A stretch of DNA of 64,000 nt. It comes from Opitutaceae bacterium TAV5. Its GTDB lineage: Bacteria > Verrucomicrobiota > Verrucomicrobiia > Opitutales > Opitutaceae. Under the pieces are notes generated by a model. That model saw only the letters and a list, made by a program, of their open reading frames with translations. It did no database searches and was not told the origin of the DNA. A program made the position numbers and the translations under genes. Where the stretch lies: positions 5,131,001 through 5,195,000 of the forward strand of contig CP007053.1 of the NCBI GenBank assembly GCA_000242935.3, in the 5' to 3' direction. Below are positions 34,759-43,041 of this stretch, piece after piece. Within the stretch, counting starts at the first letter, position 1; each line of letters begins with the position of its first letter.

Positions 34759-36261
34759 TTATTTCAAGGCTGCCTGAAACAGCGGCGACTGGAGCGCGGG
34801 GTTGATCCAGTTGAGGAGCAGGTCGGGCATCAGGCCGACGAGGAGCGTCGCGGCGATGAGCAGGAACGCGCCGAGTTTTTCGGGGAGCGTGATCGGAGGG
34901 AGCGGGTGGATGTTGGCATGTGTGGTGCCGTTACCGGTTTTGCCGAAGAAGGACACCTGGATGGCGCGCAGCGTGAAGGCGGCGGCGATGAGGATGCCGA
35001 GGGCGGCAACCAGCGCCCAAAGGCGGGAGGTTTGCCAGGCTCCGATAAGGATGGAGAGTTCGGCCGGGAATCCGCTGAAGCCGGGCAGACCCATCGAGGC
35101 GAGTCCGGCGATGACAAACGTGACGGCGGCAAACGGCAGCAGGCGGTGCAGCGGCAGGGCGCGCAGGTCGGCGAGGTTGCGGGTGTGCGTGCGTTCGTAA
35201 ACCATGCGGCCGACGACGGCGAAGAGGAGTCCGGCGATGATGCCGTGGGAGAACATCTGCAACACCGCGCCGCTGAGGGCGCGTTCGTTGGCGGCGGCGA
35301 GGCCGAGCAGGACAAAACCCATGTGGCTGACCGACGAGTAGCCGATGACAAATTTGAAGTCGTCCTGGATGAGTGCGATGAACCCGGCGTAAACGATGCC
35401 GATGACGGCGAGCCAGCCGATGAGCGGAGCGAAGGTGTGGTAACCTTCGGTGAAGAGCGGAATCGCCACGCGGAGGCAGCCGTAGGCGCCGAGTTTCATG
35501 ACGACACCGGCGAGCAGCATGGACGCGGCGGTGGGCGCGGCGACGTGTCCCGTGGGCGCCCAGGTGTGGAAGGGAAACATGCCGGCAAGTATCGCGAAGC
35601 CGGTGAAGACGAGCGCGAACATGCCGAGTTGCTGCGCGTGCGTGAAATGCGTGGCGGCCTGGGCGAGAGTGGTGAGGGAGAAGCTCGGGGAGCCGCCGGA
35701 AAGGGAGGCGGCGGTGGCATGTGCCCAGAGGAGCCCAGCCATGACGAGGGCGCTGCCGGCAAAGGAGTAAAGGACGAGCTTCATCGCACCGTATTCGCGG
35801 TTGGTGGAGCCCCACTTCGCCACGAGAAAATATTTGGGGACGATGGCGATCTCGTAGAAGACGAAAAACACGAACGCATCCGCGCTGAGGAACACGCCGT
35901 AAACGCCGCCGATGAGCGCGAGGTAGAGGGCGAAAAACTCGCCGGTGCGGTCATTGATATTCCACGAAAAGAGAATACCGGCGAGCGCGGCGATGCTGGT
36001 GAGGACGACGAGCGTGAGGCTGATGCCGTCGGCCGCGAGGTGGTAGCTGACGCCGAGTTCGGCGATCCAGGGGAGGTTGACGAGGGTCTGGAGATCGGCG
36101 GCAGGTGTGAAGTCGAGGGCCGCGAGCGTGGTGATGACAGCGGCGGCGAGCGCCGTAATGAGCGCGGTGATACGCGCCACGGAGGGCGACCGTCGTCCGG
36201 CAACAAGCGCGAGGAGCGCGCCGGCAAAAGAAATGTAGATGGTCCAGGGAAGGAGATTCAT
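34759..36261 (-). CDS. nuoM: NADH-quinone oxidoreductase subunit M, second copy
   Basis: A 500-residue antiporter-like subunit. YEIAIVPKYFLVAKWG has the channel Glu, FPFHTWAPTGHVAAPTAASM and GVVMKLGAYGCLR the channel Lys and His, and DFKFVIGYSSVSHMG the distal Lys. It is clearly a NuoM but distinct from the copy immediately upstream. A second NuoM would insert an extra proton channel in the membrane arm. The gene is 18 bases downstream of the other nuoM. Confidence 0.93.
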   Translation of the reverse strand: MNLLPWTIYISFAGALLALVAGRRSPSVARITALITALAAAVITTLAALDFTPAADLQTLVNLPWIAELGVSYHLAADGISLTLVVLTSIAALAGILFSWNINDRTGEFFALYLALIGGVYGVFLSADAFVFFVFYEIAIVPKYFLVAKWGSTNREYGAMKLVLYSFAGSALVMAGLLWAHATAASLSGGSPSFSLTTLAQAATHFTHAQQLGMFALVFTGFAILAGMFPFHTWAPTGHVAAPTAASMLLAGVVMKLGAYGCLRVAIPLFTEGYHTFAPLIGWLAVIGIVYAGFIALIQDDFKFVIGYSSVSHMGFVLLGLAAANERALSGAVLQMFSHGIIAGLLFAVVGRMVYERTHTRNLADLRALPLHRLLPFAAVTFVIAGLASMGLPGFSGFPAELSILIGAWQTSRLWALVAALGILIAAAFTLRAIQVSFFGKTGNGTTHANIHPLPPITLPEKLGAFLLIAATLLVGLMPDLLLNWINPALQSPLFQAALK

Positions 36262-36279
36262 CGGGAGAGGGTGGTCGCG

Positions 36280-37845
36280 TCAGCCGAGGAGGGACTGGAA
36301 GAGGTTGATGAGGAGTTGAGGCGCGAGCCCCAGCACGAACATCAGGATGATGGCGGGAGCCAGGGTGACGATTTCGACGGCGGTGAGGTCGGTGACGCGT
36401 GTGGCGTTGGCGGATACGGGTCCGTGAAAGACGCGTTGCCAGAAGGTGAGCAGGAAGAGCGCAGTGGCGAGGAGGCCGAGGCAGGCGATGGCGGCGGCGA
36501 CCGGAGCGACACCGAAGACACCGCGGAAAATCAGGAATTCGCCGACAAAGCCGTTGAGACCGGGGAGGCCGAGGGAGGAAAACATCGAGATGCCGCAGAG
36601 GGCGGCAAAGACCGGGGCGACCTTGCGCACGCCGCCGAAGTCGCCGAGGCCACGCAGTCCGCCGGTGCGGCTTTCGAGGATGCCGATGCAATAAAAGAGA
36701 GCGGCGGCGGAGAGGCCGTGATTGAACATTTGCAGGAGCGTGCCGGTGAAGGCGGCGTCGAGTGTTTGCGGCGCGATGCCGTGGAGGTTGTCGGCGGCGG
36801 CGCAGGCGAAGATTGCGAGCAGGCAGTAGCCGAGATGGTTGACCGAGGAGTAGGCGATCATGCGTTTGAGGTCGGTCTGGCGGAGGGCGGCGAGAGCACC
36901 GAAGACGACGCCGGCGAGCGCGAACCAGAGAAGGACGGGCGCAGCGGCGGCGAGTTGTTCGGGGAAGATCGGGGCGAGGATGCGGAGGAATCCGTAGAGT
37001 CCCATTTTGGACATGATGCCGGTGAGGAACATCGAGGCGCCCGTGGGCGCGGCGGCGTAGGCCGAGGGGAGCCAGGTGTGAAAGGGGAAAAGCGGGACTT
37101 TTACCGCGAGGCCGAGAAACACGCCGAGAAAAACCAGCATGGGCAGGACCGGGGAGATGGCCGAGAGTTTGTCATCGAGCGCAACCGTGCCACCGAAGGC
37201 GACGAGTTCGGTGAAGGAGAGCGTGCCGGTGACGGCGTAAATCGCGGCGAAGGCGAGGAGCATGAAGGCGCTGCCGCCCATCGTGTAGATAACAAATTGA
37301 TACGCGGCGCGGGAGGCGGAACCGGGGCGGGTGTTACCGCTGGCATCGGTGTTGTTGCCGTAAAGTTTTATGAGGAAGAAGGCAGGGAACAGGCTGAGTT
37401 CCCAGAAGAGGAACCAGAGAAAAAAGTCCTGCGCGAGGAAGACGCCGAGCGCCGCGCCCTGGATGAGGAGGAAGAGGATGCCCGGGAGGCGGGGAGAACC
37501 TCCCATGCTCCGCGAGGCGAGAAGCGACATGGGAGCGATGAGGCCGGTGAGGAGGACGAGAACTAGCGAGAGTCCGTCGAGGCCGAGGGCGTAATGGACG
37601 TTGAGGGAGGCGATCCAGGCGTGCTGCTCGGCGAGTTGCAGGCCGGGGGTGTCGCCGGTGGCGTCGAACGCGGGGAGGACGGCGGCGAGGGTCAGCGCAA
37701 GAGTCGAGAGGCTGAAGGCGAGCGCAAGGGTGCGGGCCGTGCGTTGTCCAGCGGGTGTGCGGGAGAGTTGTGGCAGCGCAGCGAGAAGGAGCGCACCGGC
37801 CCAGGGCGTGAAAATGAGGAGGGAAAGGAGAGGGAGGGAGGTCAT
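36280..37845 (-). CDS. nuoM: NADH-quinone oxidoreductase subunit M, first copy
   Basis: A 521-residue antiporter-like subunit with the standard NuoM landmarks: GLDGLSLVLVLLT, WELSLFPAFFLIKLYG, FPFHTWLPSAYAAAPTGASM, MSKMGLYGFLRI and DLKRMIAYSSVNHLGY. It lies between nuoL and the second nuoM. A 120-base spacer with an inverted 7-bp-repeat element separates it from nuoL. Confidence 0.94.
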   Translation of the reverse strand: MTSLPLLSLLIFTPWAGALLLAALPQLSRTPAGQRTARTLALAFSLSTLALTLAAVLPAFDATGDTPGLQLAEQHAWIASLNVHYALGLDGLSLVLVLLTGLIAPMSLLASRSMGGSPRLPGILFLLIQGAALGVFLAQDFFLWFLFWELSLFPAFFLIKLYGNNTDASGNTRPGSASRAAYQFVIYTMGGSAFMLLAFAAIYAVTGTLSFTELVAFGGTVALDDKLSAISPVLPMLVFLGVFLGLAVKVPLFPFHTWLPSAYAAAPTGASMFLTGIMSKMGLYGFLRILAPIFPEQLAAAAPVLLWFALAGVVFGALAALRQTDLKRMIAYSSVNHLGYCLLAIFACAAADNLHGIAPQTLDAAFTGTLLQMFNHGLSAAALFYCIGILESRTGGLRGLGDFGGVRKVAPVFAALCGISMFSSLGLPGLNGFVGEFLIFRGVFGVAPVAAAIACLGLLATALFLLTFWQRVFHGPVSANATRVTDLTAVEIVTLAPAIILMFVLGLAPQLLINLFQSLLG

Positions 37846-37857
37846 TGATGGAGAAGC

Positions 37858-37968
37858 TGAAACGCTAAAATGCGGAAAACTGGAATCAGACTTCGGTTAC
37901 GAGGCAGGGATTGGAGATTCGGGAGGGTTTCATTTCAGCTTTTCAGTTTTCAGCATTTCAGCGTTTCA
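37858..37968. repeat. Inverted pair of 7-bp arrays between nuoL and nuoM
   Basis: 27 bases at 37858-37884 (TGAAACGCTAAAATGCGG and on) pair with 37942-37968 at roughly nine of ten positions, around a 57-base centre. Both arms show a period near 7 (for example TTTCAGT, TTTCAGC). The right arm overlaps the nuoL stop codon. In RNA it would form a long stem-loop inside the operon. Confidence 0.8.
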
Positions 37969-39987
37969 CAAAATACCTCCCACGATCAGCGTGACCACGA
38001 GAAGACCGACGAAGCCGAGGGCGAGGCCGGTGAGGGAGATCCGCGGGTCGCCGGTCTGCGTTTTCGAATACGCGCGCGCGGTGGTCCGGAGCGCGTCGGT
38101 GGCGGCGTCGAAACCGCCGTTGAGGTTGGTTTCGTCGGTGTCGCGCGTGACGCCGCCAGTGAAGCGGGCGAGGCCGGCCAGCGCGCGGATGGCGCCGCCC
38201 CAGATCCAGCGGTCGGCGAAGTCGGAGAGCGCGGCGGCGAAGGTGGTGAGGCGTCCGACGGTGGCGGCGTAAAATTCGTCGATGTAGAGGCGGCGGCCGA
38301 GCGCGGTGAAGAGGGCGGGGGCGGCGCGTTCGAGCGGATCGCGGGCGGCGGCGGTGGCGCGGGGGCGGCGCGCGTAGAGAGCGAGTCCGGCGCCGATGCC
38401 GATGGCGACCAGAACGATGGATGTCCACATCAGAGCGCCGCCTTCACTGAAGATGCCGTGGCCGTGAACCTCCGTGTGGCCTTCGAGCATCGTCTGCAAC
38501 CAGGGCCAGGCGGGCGTGCCGAGGAAGCCGAGAGCGATGGCGCAGATGGCGAGAAGAACGAGCGGGAGCGTCATCGCGGGCGGGTTTTCCCGGGCGTGTG
38601 CGGCGGCGTGGGTGCGGGGCTTGCCGAAAAACACTTCGGCGACGAGGCGCGTCATGTAGAAGGCGGTGAGGACGACGGCGGCGAGCGCGGCGAGGAAGGG
38701 GAGTTGCGAGACGGGCCAGGCGTGCGCGCCGTGCAGGATGGCTTCCTTGGACCAGAAGCCGGAGAAGAGGAAGGGGACGCCGGAGAGCGCCATCATGCCG
38801 ATGGCAAAGGTGGCGAAGGTGAGCTTCATGCGCGGGGCGAGTCCGCCGAGGTTGCGGATGTCCTGCTCGTGGTGGGCGGCGTGGATGACGGAGCCGGCGC
38901 CGAGGAAGAGGAGGGCTTTGAAGAAGGCGTGCGTGAGGAGGTGGAAGATGGCGGCGGGCCACGCGCCGACGCCGATGGCGAGCATCATGTATCCGAGTTG
39001 TGATACGGTGGAGTAGGCGAGGATGCGTTTGATGTCGTTTTGCGCGGTGGCGAGGACCGCGCCGAAGAGGGCGGTGATGGCGCCGATGGCGGCGATGACG
39101 GCGAGGGCGTCGGGCGTGAGCAGGGGCTGCACGCGGGCCATGAGGAACACGCCGGCGGCGACCATGGTGGCGGCGTGGATGAGGGCGGAGACGGGCGTGG
39201 GGCCTTCCATCGCGTCGGGGAGCCAGACGTGGAGCGGGAACTGGCCGGATTTGCCGACGGCGCCGCAGAAGATAAGCAGGCCGATGGCGGTCGAGACGGC
39301 GAGCCCGCCGGGGAGAGCGGCGGCGGCGAGGGGAGGGAGGTCGGCGAGCCGGGCGAGCACGGCGGGTTCGAGGAAACCGGCGCCGTTGTCGTAAAAAAGA
39401 AGGGTGTCGGTCGCGGCGTGCAGCCAGAGGATGCCGAGGAGGAAACCGAGGTCGCCGATGCGGGTGACGATGAAGGCCTTTTTCGCGGCGGCGGCGGCGG
39501 ACGGTCGGGTGAACCAGAAACCGATGAGGAGATACGAGGCGAGGCCGACGAGTTCCCAGCAGATGAAGAGGAGCAGGAGGCTGTTGGAGATGAGGAGGCC
39601 GAGCATCGCGGCGGCGAAGAGGCTGAGGTAACAGAAAAATTTCCCGTAGTGGGGATCGTCCTTCATGTAGCCGGTGCTGAAGAGAAAAATCAGGAAACCG
39701 ACGAAGGTGACCATCACGAGCATGAAGGCGGTGAGCGGGTCGAGGAGGAGGCTGAGTTCGAGGGAGAAGGCGCCGGCGTCGATCCAGTAGAGGTTGCCGG
39801 TGTAGGGGAGGTTGGGGATGGCGAGCGCCTGCCGGAGGGCGAGGCAGGAAATGACAAATGCAGCGGCCATCGCGGCGAGCGCGGCAGCGGAGGCGAGGCG
39901 GCTGCGCGCCGGGGCGAACGCGCCGATAACGAAGGCGGCGAGCGGGAGCGCGGGGATGAGCCAGAGATGCTGGACGAGAGGGTTCAT
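37966..39987 (-). CDS. nuoL: NADH-quinone oxidoreductase subunit L
   Basis: A 673-residue antiporter-like subunit, about 60 residues longer than E. coli NuoL. Landmarks are CWELVGLASYLLIGFW, GAVGKSGQFPLHVWLPDAMEGPTPVSALIHAATMVAAG and DIKRILAYSTVSQLGYMM. The extra length lies partly in the C-terminal region that contains the lateral helix. A longer lateral helix would be expected if it must span an additional NuoM, but the helix limits cannot be fixed here. Confidence 0.95.
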   Translation of the reverse strand: MNPLVQHLWLIPALPLAAFVIGAFAPARSRLASAAALAAMAAAFVISCLALRQALAIPNLPYTGNLYWIDAGAFSLELSLLLDPLTAFMLVMVTFVGFLIFLFSTGYMKDDPHYGKFFCYLSLFAAAMLGLLISNSLLLLFICWELVGLASYLLIGFWFTRPSAAAAAKKAFIVTRIGDLGFLLGILWLHAATDTLLFYDNGAGFLEPAVLARLADLPPLAAAALPGGLAVSTAIGLLIFCGAVGKSGQFPLHVWLPDAMEGPTPVSALIHAATMVAAGVFLMARVQPLLTPDALAVIAAIGAITALFGAVLATAQNDIKRILAYSTVSQLGYMMLAIGVGAWPAAIFHLLTHAFFKALLFLGAGSVIHAAHHEQDIRNLGGLAPRMKLTFATFAIGMMALSGVPFLFSGFWSKEAILHGAHAWPVSQLPFLAALAAVVLTAFYMTRLVAEVFFGKPRTHAAAHARENPPAMTLPLVLLAICAIALGFLGTPAWPWLQTMLEGHTEVHGHGIFSEGGALMWTSIVLVAIGIGAGLALYARRPRATAAARDPLERAAPALFTALGRRLYIDEFYAATVGRLTTFAAALSDFADRWIWGGAIRALAGLARFTGGVTRDTDETNLNGGFDAATDALRTTARAYSKTQTGDPRISLTGLALGFVGLLVVTLIVGGIL

Positions 39988-40041
39988 GAAATCGGGAGAG
40001 AGTGGGTCACTACGGAGATACGGAGGATTCGATTTTCCGGT

Positions 40042-40389
40042 TCAGCCTTTCAGTTGCGCGGCGTCCTGCAGGCGGATGCCGTGGCGGTGGCGGTAGATGG
40101 CGATGATGAGGGCGAGGCCGACGGCTGCTTCGGCGGCGGCGACGGCGATGCTGAAAATCGCGAACACCACGCCGGTCGCCGGTGAGGCGTCGGCGGCGTG
40201 GGGGCCGTAGCGCCAGAAGGCGATAAAGTTGATGTTGGCCGCGTTGAGCATGAGTTCGATGCCGAGGAGGACGAGGATCGCGCTGCTGCGCGCGAGCGCC
40301 GCGGTGAGGCCGATGGTGAAGAGCGCCGCCGCAAAGAGCAGGCAGAGATGCAGCGGGCTGGAGAGGAGGTCGGAAAGGCCGGTGATCAT
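40042..40389 (-). CDS. nuoK: NADH-quinone oxidoreductase subunit K
   Basis: A 115-residue membrane protein with three helices. LFTIGLTAALARSSAILVLLGIELMLNAANINFIAF carries the conserved Glu in the second helix and a second Glu follows in VAAAEAAVGLALI. The start at 40389, one base past the nuoJ stop, was chosen because the upstream extension is Pro-rich and lies inside nuoJ. Confidence 0.94.
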   Translation of the reverse strand: MITGLSDLLSSPLHLCLLFAAALFTIGLTAALARSSAILVLLGIELMLNAANINFIAFWRYGPHAADASPATGVVFAIFSIAVAAAEAAVGLALIIAIYRHRHGIRLQDAAQLKG

Positions 40390-40390
40390 G

Positions 40391-40936
40391 TCAGCGGGAG
40401 AGGGTCGCGGCGCGGCCGGCGCGGGAGGCGGACGTGTCGCGGGGTTTGTCGGTCGAGGCGAGCAGGATGGAGCCGAGCAAGGCAACGGTGAGGAGGGCGC
40501 CGATGATGAGAATGGCGGCGGCGTGTTCGCCGGTGAGTGTGTGGCCGAGCGTTTGCAGGGTGGCGTCGGGGGGAGGGGAGGTTTCGGAAGAGGAGGGGAG
40601 ACGGGTGGTGAGGATGGCGGCGAAAAGCATGGCGGCGACGGCTCCGCCGGTGGCGACAGCCCAATTCAGACGGCGGCGGGTGGCGGGTGCTTCGGCGGGG
40701 TCGTCGGGCGCGCGGCGGGTGAGGACGACCGCGAAGAGAACCACCATCGAGATGGCGCCGACGTAGACGAGGACTTGCGCGAAGGCCACGAACTCGGCTC
40801 CGGCCAGGAGGTAGAACGCGGCGATGCCGATCCACGCCGGGACGAGCAGGAGTGCGGCGCGGATGATGTTGCGCAACGAGAGAGCGACGGCGGCGGTGAC
40901 AAGCGTGGCGAGGGCGATGAGGAGGAGAGGGAACAT
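40391..40936 (-). CDS. nuoJ: NADH-quinone oxidoreductase subunit J
   Basis: A 181-residue membrane protein with five helices. ALLLVPAWIGIAAFYLLAGAEFVAFAQVLVYVGAISMVVLFAVVL is the conserved NuoJ core around the third helix. A Pro-rich loop separates helices four and five. It is followed by nuoK with a one-base gap. Confidence 0.94.
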   Translation of the reverse strand: MFPLLLIALATLVTAAVALSLRNIIRAALLLVPAWIGIAAFYLLAGAEFVAFAQVLVYVGAISMVVLFAVVLTRRAPDDPAEAPATRRRLNWAVATGGAVAAMLFAAILTTRLPSSSETSPPPDATLQTLGHTLTGEHAAAILIIGALLTVALLGSILLASTDKPRDTSASRAGRAATLSR

Positions 40937-40944
40937 GGGAAATG

Positions 40945-41049
40945 GAATTACGAATGACGAATGACGAGTGACGAGGCAGAGGCGGGGAGCGTCGGCATTC
41001 GGGGCGGTCGGGGAAATTCGAGACTCGTCATTGGTAATTCGTAACTGGA
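40945..41049. repeat. Inverted pair of 7-bp arrays between nuoH and nuoJ
   Basis: Left arm, five units in register at 40945-40979: GAATTAC, GAATGAC twice, GAGTGAC, GAGGCAG. Right arm, five units at 41015-41049: AATTCGA, GACTCGT, CATTGGT, AATTCGT, AACTGGA. The arms are largely complementary around a 35-base GC-rich centre. Confidence 0.82.
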
Positions 41050-41050
41050 T

Positions 41051-42241
41051 TCACGCATAGCGATAGATGCGGGGGCCGAGGCCGGCGCTGAGACGGCGGG
41101 CGATGAGGACATACGGGATGAGCACGATGGCGAGGGCGACGAGCCAGCGGGCGGCGAGGAGGGGGCCGGTCCAGCCGGGCGTGAGCAGCCAGAAGGCGGC
41201 GGCGGCGAGGTTGATCAGCGCGAGCGGAATCAGGAACTTCCACGCGAATTTCATGAGCTGGTCGATACGCAGGCGCAGGAGCGTGGCCCGCACCCAGATG
41301 AAGAGGAACAGGACGGCGACGAGTTTTGCGCCGAACCAGACATAGCTGGGGATGAATTGCAGGAACTCGCAGGGGGCTTGCCAGCCGCCGAGGAAGAGCG
41401 TGACACCGAGGCCGGCGAGGGCGGTCATGCCGAAATATTCGCCCATGAAAAAGAGTGCGTACTTGAAACCCGAATACTCGGTGAGATGCCCGGCGATGAT
41501 CTCGCTCTCGCCTTCCGGAAGATCGAAGGGGCAACGGTTGGTTTCGGCGAGGGCGGCGACGAGAAAAATGCCGCCGCCGGCGATGCCCCAGGGCGTGAGG
41601 ATGTTCCAGTGCGGAAGGATGCCGCCGAGGCTCCAGCCGCCTTGCGCATCGACGATCGAGGGAAGCGAGAGGGTGCCGGCGGCCATGACGACGGGGACGA
41701 CGACGAGGAGAAGCGGGAGTTCGAAGCTGATGAGTTGCGCGAGAGCGCGCATGCCAGAGATGAGCGAGTATTTGTTGTGGCTGGACCAGCCGGCCATGAA
41801 GATGGCGAGTTCGGTGGCGGCACCGGCGGCGAAAAAGTAGAGGAGGCCGGTGTCGAGATCGAGCGCGGTGAGGTACTGCCCGCAAGGGATGACGGCGAGG
41901 CCGAGGAGCGCGAAAAAGACGGCGCAGCAGGGGGCGAGGAAGTGGAGCAGCTTGTCGGCGGTGGCGGGGATGAGGTCTTCCTTGGTCAGGGCCTTGATCG
42001 CGTCGGCAAAGGGCTGCATGAGGCCGAAGGGGCCGGTGCGGTTGGGGCCGAGGCGGTTCTGGAAACGGCCGAGGAGTTTGCGTTCCGCGACGGTCGTGAA
42101 GGCGAAAAGGAGGCCGAAGACGGTGAGGATGGAAATGATCGCGATGAGCGCGATGGCGAACCAGCGGAGGAGGGGGACGTCGGCCGGGAGGAGGGCATCG
42201 AGGAACCAGTCGCGCAAGAGAATGGGAAGGTGTTCGGGCAT
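41051..42241 (-). CDS. nuoH: NADH-quinone oxidoreductase subunit H
   Basis: A 396-residue membrane subunit. RLGPNRTGPFGLMQPFADAIKALTKED and CPFDLPEGESEIIAGHLTEYSGFKYALFF are the family signatures lining the quinone chamber. It joins the peripheral and membrane arms. It follows nuoI, the reverse of the usual H-then-I order. Confidence 0.96.
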   Translation of the reverse strand: MPEHLPILLRDWFLDALLPADVPLLRWFAIALIAIISILTVFGLLFAFTTVAERKLLGRFQNRLGPNRTGPFGLMQPFADAIKALTKEDLIPATADKLLHFLAPCCAVFFALLGLAVIPCGQYLTALDLDTGLLYFFAAGAATELAIFMAGWSSHNKYSLISGMRALAQLISFELPLLLVVVPVVMAAGTLSLPSIVDAQGGWSLGGILPHWNILTPWGIAGGGIFLVAALAETNRCPFDLPEGESEIIAGHLTEYSGFKYALFFMGEYFGMTALAGLGVTLFLGGWQAPCEFLQFIPSYVWFGAKLVAVLFLFIWVRATLLRLRIDQLMKFAWKFLIPLALINLAAAAFWLLTPGWTGPLLAARWLVALAIVLIPYVLIARRLSAGLGPRIYRYA

Positions 42242-42256
42242 GGGCGGCGGGGGGGG

Positions 42257-42907
42257 TCAGGGTTGAGGGGCGGTTGCCGGTTTTTCCGGGGCGGGCGAGA
42301 CATCCGCGCCCGTTTGTTGGGCGGCGGCCGCGGCGGCTTTCGCTTTCGCTTCGGCGGCGGCCTTGGCCGCGGCGGCGCGTTCCTCGGCCTTGCGTCTGGC
42401 TTCGGCGAGGGCGGCGTCGACGGTCGCGGCTTCGACGGGACGGATCCGGTTGTAGTAAGCGTTGGACTTGGCGAGCTGGTCGCGGTGGACGAGAAGGCCC
42501 TCATAGCGGTTGCTCGCGGTGATCTCGTAATGGTGGTCCATTTTTATGGAATCGAAGGGACACGCCTCGGCACAGATGCCGCAGCCCATGCAGACGGAAA
42601 AATCGATGTCGAAGATCGCGGGTTTTTTGAGGACTTTTCCTTTCTCGTCGCGCTGGGGGACAATGTAGATGCACTGGGGGGGGCATTCCTTTTCGCAAAT
42701 CTTGCAGGCGACGCAGCGGAGTCCGTCCACGGGGCTTTTTCCCTCAATCTCGTCGAAAACGAGAAACGGAAAGCTGCGGAAATTTTCCGGAATCGCGATG
42801 CGCTGTTCAGGGTATTCGACCGTGGTGAGACGACGCGGGTCGTGATAGCTGCCAACGAGGTTTTTGGCGGTGACGACGAGTCCTTTGAGTATGCCGGTGC
42901 CGAGCAT
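42257..42907 (-). CDS. nuoI: NADH-quinone oxidoreductase subunit I
   Basis: A 216-residue ferredoxin-like subunit with two 4Fe-4S motifs, CVACKICEKECP near residue 66 and CMGCGICAEACP near residue 105. They carry electrons toward the quinone site. Residues from about 160 to 216 form a tail of Ala, Lys, Arg and Glu, then Pro/Ala, beyond the usual end of the family. Confidence 0.95.
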   Translation of the reverse strand: MLGTGILKGLVVTAKNLVGSYHDPRRLTTVEYPEQRIAIPENFRSFPFLVFDEIEGKSPVDGLRCVACKICEKECPPQCIYIVPQRDEKGKVLKKPAIFDIDFSVCMGCGICAEACPFDSIKMDHHYEITASNRYEGLLVHRDQLAKSNAYYNRIRPVEAATVDAALAEARRKAEERAAAAKAAAEAKAKAAAAAAQQTGADVSPAPEKPATAPQP

Positions 42908-42912
42908 GGGGG

Positions 42913-43038
42913 GAATTAATAATTAAGAATCAAGAGTTAAGAATGGGGCGGCTTCGCCGTCACCTCGGAGTGCGAAAATTGAGAGGAGTTCGTGTGCATG
43001 GTTCGTTTTTTAATTCTTAATTATTAATTATTAATTTT
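42913..43038. repeat. Inverted pair of AT-rich 7-bp arrays between nuoD and nuoI
   Basis: Left arm, five units at 42913-42947 (GAATTAA, TAATTAA, GAATCAA, GAGTTAA, GAATGGG). Right arm, four units at 43011-43038 (TAATTCT, TAATTAT twice, TAATTTT). The arms are complementary in part. The centre of about 60 bases contains a small CGGCTTCGCCG hairpin. Similar units occur in the prophage at 16609-16643. Confidence 0.82.
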
Positions 43039-43041
43039 ATT

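Noticed and set aside
34723-37566. A 947-codon + strand frame opposite the nuoM genes
   Set aside because: Shadow of membrane-protein genes; the Glu/Gly/Arg/Asp-rich translation is the usual antisense image of hydrophobic codons.
39988-40041. Spacer nuoK-nuoL as a further heptamer element
   Set aside because: TACGGAGA/TACGGAGG are spaced by 8 and later units are weak; not counted with the clear arrays.
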